Shown in pieces: positions 62,601-64,000 of a stretch of 64,000 nucleotides of DNA (positions are counted from its first letter, which is position 1; every line of letters starts with the position of its first letter). The notes under the pieces are model-generated. The model ran no database searches. It had not been told where the DNA came from and saw only the letters and a program-made list of their open reading frames with translations. Location: positions 2,728,001 to 2,792,000 of the forward strand of contig NC_079883.1 of NCBI RefSeq assembly GCF_029227915.1, given 5' to 3'. This DNA comes from Hydractinia symbiolongicarpus (taxonomy: Eukaryota; Cnidaria; Hydrozoa; Anthoathecata; Hydractiniidae). Both the position numbers and the translations under genes were made by a program.

Positions 62601-62672
62601 GGTTTGATTTTGATTCAGGAATGAAATTATTCGAGCATAAGGCAAAAAAACCTTCACTTGATACATACTCAT
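47621..62672 (-). CDS. Receptor tyrosine kinase with anosmin-like/FN3 ectodomain and FGFR-like kinase (23 exons, 5' incomplete)
   Basis: Exons 5' to 3': 62672-62583, 62143-62075, 61541-61482, 61183-61126, 60812-60616, 60385-60232, 59620-59510, 58910-58792, 58083-58077, 57536-57489, 57157-57095, 55818-55553, 55402-55340, 54812-54752, 54535-54488, 53748-53598, 53398-53181, 52557-52373, 51650-51579, 50557-50340, 49903-49863, 48210-48114, 47810-47621. All phases agree; 861 codons. A Cys box (about 46-82: CEGYRC, SCMRAC, KCFNYC, ECINGC) resembles anosmin-1. FN3-like segments follow (about 95-205, 210-280, 330-455). The TM helix is at about 480-501. Kinase features: GSGAFRTV 549-556, VAVK Lys591, HRDLACRN 690-697, DFS 710-712, VKWMSPE 734-740, CWNETPLQRPSF near 810. 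HKNI, LPVKWM and GGEAPYPG read like FGFR. The tail has YYN. The first exon and signal peptide lie upstream. The receptor class is sure; the subfamily is by eye. Confidence 0.93.
48270..49759. mobile_element. Helentron-like non-autonomous element, long copy with internal array
   Basis: It has the same left end (GAAGCCCTGGGGGCTC..AAGAATTTCC) and right hairpin as 7190-7815. The middle is expanded to about eight tandem units of about 128 bp, marked by CAGCATACTTT at about 48563, 48697, 48826, 48952, 49082, 49214, 49340 and 49468. It fills most of the receptor intron between the exons at 48114-48210 and 49863-49903. Confidence 0.6.
51197..51349. mobile_element. 153-bp MITE in receptor intron
   Basis: Left terminus CTGAAAAGTAGAAACAGTTC and right terminus ..GAACTGTTTCTACTTTTCAG are inverted over about 28 bp with one mismatch or indel. 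No coding capacity. Confidence 0.8.
53975..54310. repeat. Degenerate tandem repeat, unit about 37 bp, in receptor intron
   Basis: About eight diverged iterations of a unit with TTTAAGATGCTTTAAGGATA and GCTAGCCAAAC-like parts. Confidence 0.65.
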
Positions 62673-63615
62673 CTGAAAAACGTATTAAAATAAGTTATAC
62701 GCTTAAGAAATCAATACTCTATTTGGTCATCACATTTAACCTAGTTTATCCAGCATCAGGTGCATGCATGGAACACCTAATGTTGTTCAGTTTAAACACA
62801 TTTTGGCCCTTATCTAAAAAATGATATATTTAATAAATAATAAATTCCGACATAGCATTAAAAGTAAAGAAAAGGTCCAAAAATCTTCCCACTATGGCTT
62901 AGTAAAGTAAAATCTATTAAAGCTAAAATATTTTATCGTCATTAGCTTTCCCTATTTTATGTACAAAATGTGGTAAATTAACAAAAACAGCTAACTCTTG
63001 ATGTGTGTGAATTTATTAATGCAAAAGCTATAAACTTTTCTTTAAAATGTGATCTTTATAAAAACTTGAACGACGCAAAATTGGAAATATTAGGCTAACT
63101 ATGTGCTGAAGCCAAATTACTAATTCCTATGCAATAACAAAGAATATGAAAAAAAATTTGTTGTGGATATATTCTTTTTTTGAGAAATCATGTTAAAAAT
63201 AGTTCTTAGGTTCTCATTTATCACTTAGTCTTACAAATCAAAAAAATGTATAAAATCTCAAACCAATGAGAAACGGAAGAGTTTAAATTAGGCAAAAATT
63301 AAATATATTTTACAATGAAACATTTTTTGAGGTTTCAAATAGTTTTTTGGAATTTTGATGAAAATAGAATGTACTTTTATCTGGTTTGTTGCCCAGATGC
63401 TTCACTTTAAGTGCAAAAAACTAAGCTTCACACCTGGCTATAATTTCACATTTAGACTTTCTATGGAAGCCAGGAAATATATTTCACACTAAGGGTAGAA
63501 TTCCACACAGCCTAATTAAGACCTAAAACAAAGTAGGATGGATGAACAGATACTGAAAAGGTTAGTGGCAGAGAAGCTTGTGTGAGTCATTTCAGGGATT
63601 TATAATTCCAAATTA
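62673..63615. other. Receptor intron or upstream region
   Basis: No phase-consistent further exon was found on the minus strand, so the next upstream exon is probably beyond the window. Confidence 0.4.
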
Positions 63616-64000
63616 CAGTGGAACCTCCCTAAAGCAGGCATCGGGAGGACATCTACGAGACAAAACGTTTGATTAGTCCCAGACAAATTCTTCCTGTGTG
63701 AACATTTGGGCCGAAATTGACCTCCATGAAGTGAATATTAGTGAATATTATTCATTATTTCAATGGATAGTTTTAAATTTGTGTTTTTAGCATTTTTTTA
63801 AAAGTTGTAAATATAGACAAAAATAACATTGTGGGAAAATAAGTGTATAGTTTTAAATAATGATGAATTTAAAATTGATGCAGGTCTAAAACAAACAATA
63901 CCTGTTTGATTTAGGGTCCAGATTTTTTTTGTTGGGACTAAAAAGAACAACAAATAATATCAGTTAAACACTTAAAATATTAAAAAGGTTAAGTAGTTCT
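63616..64000. mobile_element. Left end of a second pogo-like element
   Basis: CAGTGGAACCTCCCTAAAGC preceded by TA resembles the terminus at 35659. The other end is not visible in the window. Confidence 0.45.

Noticed and set aside
1-64000. tRNA, rRNA genes, CRISPR arrays, operons
   Set aside because: Only SINE tRNA-like heads were found. No intact cloverleaf or rRNA sequence, and the sequence is eukaryotic.

Overview
The window is AT-rich animal nuclear DNA. Genes are split by GT-AG introns, many of them short, and set among non-LTR retrotransposons, tRNA-headed SINEs, MITEs, foldbacks and minisatellites. Nothing is prokaryotic. Gene content and repeat style fit a non-bilaterian or early-branching invertebrate, plausibly a cnidarian; that placement is inference. 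Most real genes are invisible as long ORFs, so I assembled them by hand from splice signals, codon phase and protein motifs.

Layout. 1-4.9 kb: the 3' end of a LINE with an (ATT)n tail, a SINE fragment, a 30-bp minisatellite and a hAT-like MITE. 5.0-6.1 kb: LSM7 (+), four exons. 7.2-7.8 kb: a short Helentron-like element. 9.06-22.73 kb: DRAP1/NC2-alpha (+), seven exons, with an antisense LINE in intron 4 and a complete intronless LRR-protein gene nested on the same strand in intron 5. 25.7-29.1 kb (-): a two-exon, single-pass membrane protein of unknown family. 33.7-35.2 kb (-): a small secreted cystine-knot protein resembling bursicon/DAN proteins, with a TATA box and a non-coding first exon. 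35.6-47 kb: repeats, including a pogo-like MITE and a diverged tandem triplication (38.1-44.4 kb) with one almost unchanged 164-bp block. 47.6-62.7 kb (-): 23 exons of a receptor tyrosine kinase (861 codons visible, 5' end outside the window). The last 1.3 kb holds another pogo-like end.

The receptor is the most interesting locus. Its cytoplasmic part reads like an FGFR-type kinase. Its ectodomain starts with a cysteine box spaced like that of anosmin-1 (KAL1), followed by fibronectin-III-like segments. Anosmin-1 is a known FGFR modulator, so having both modules in one polypeptide would be notable. The kinase also has DFS instead of DFG, no tyrosine in the activation loop, and a stop codon that lies in the first unit of a 24-bp minisatellite.

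LSM7 and DRAP1 are housekeeping genes (RNA processing/decay and transcriptional repression). The LRR protein, the cystine-knot protein, the small membrane protein and the receptor are surface or secreted products. Nothing in the sequence shows that they act together.
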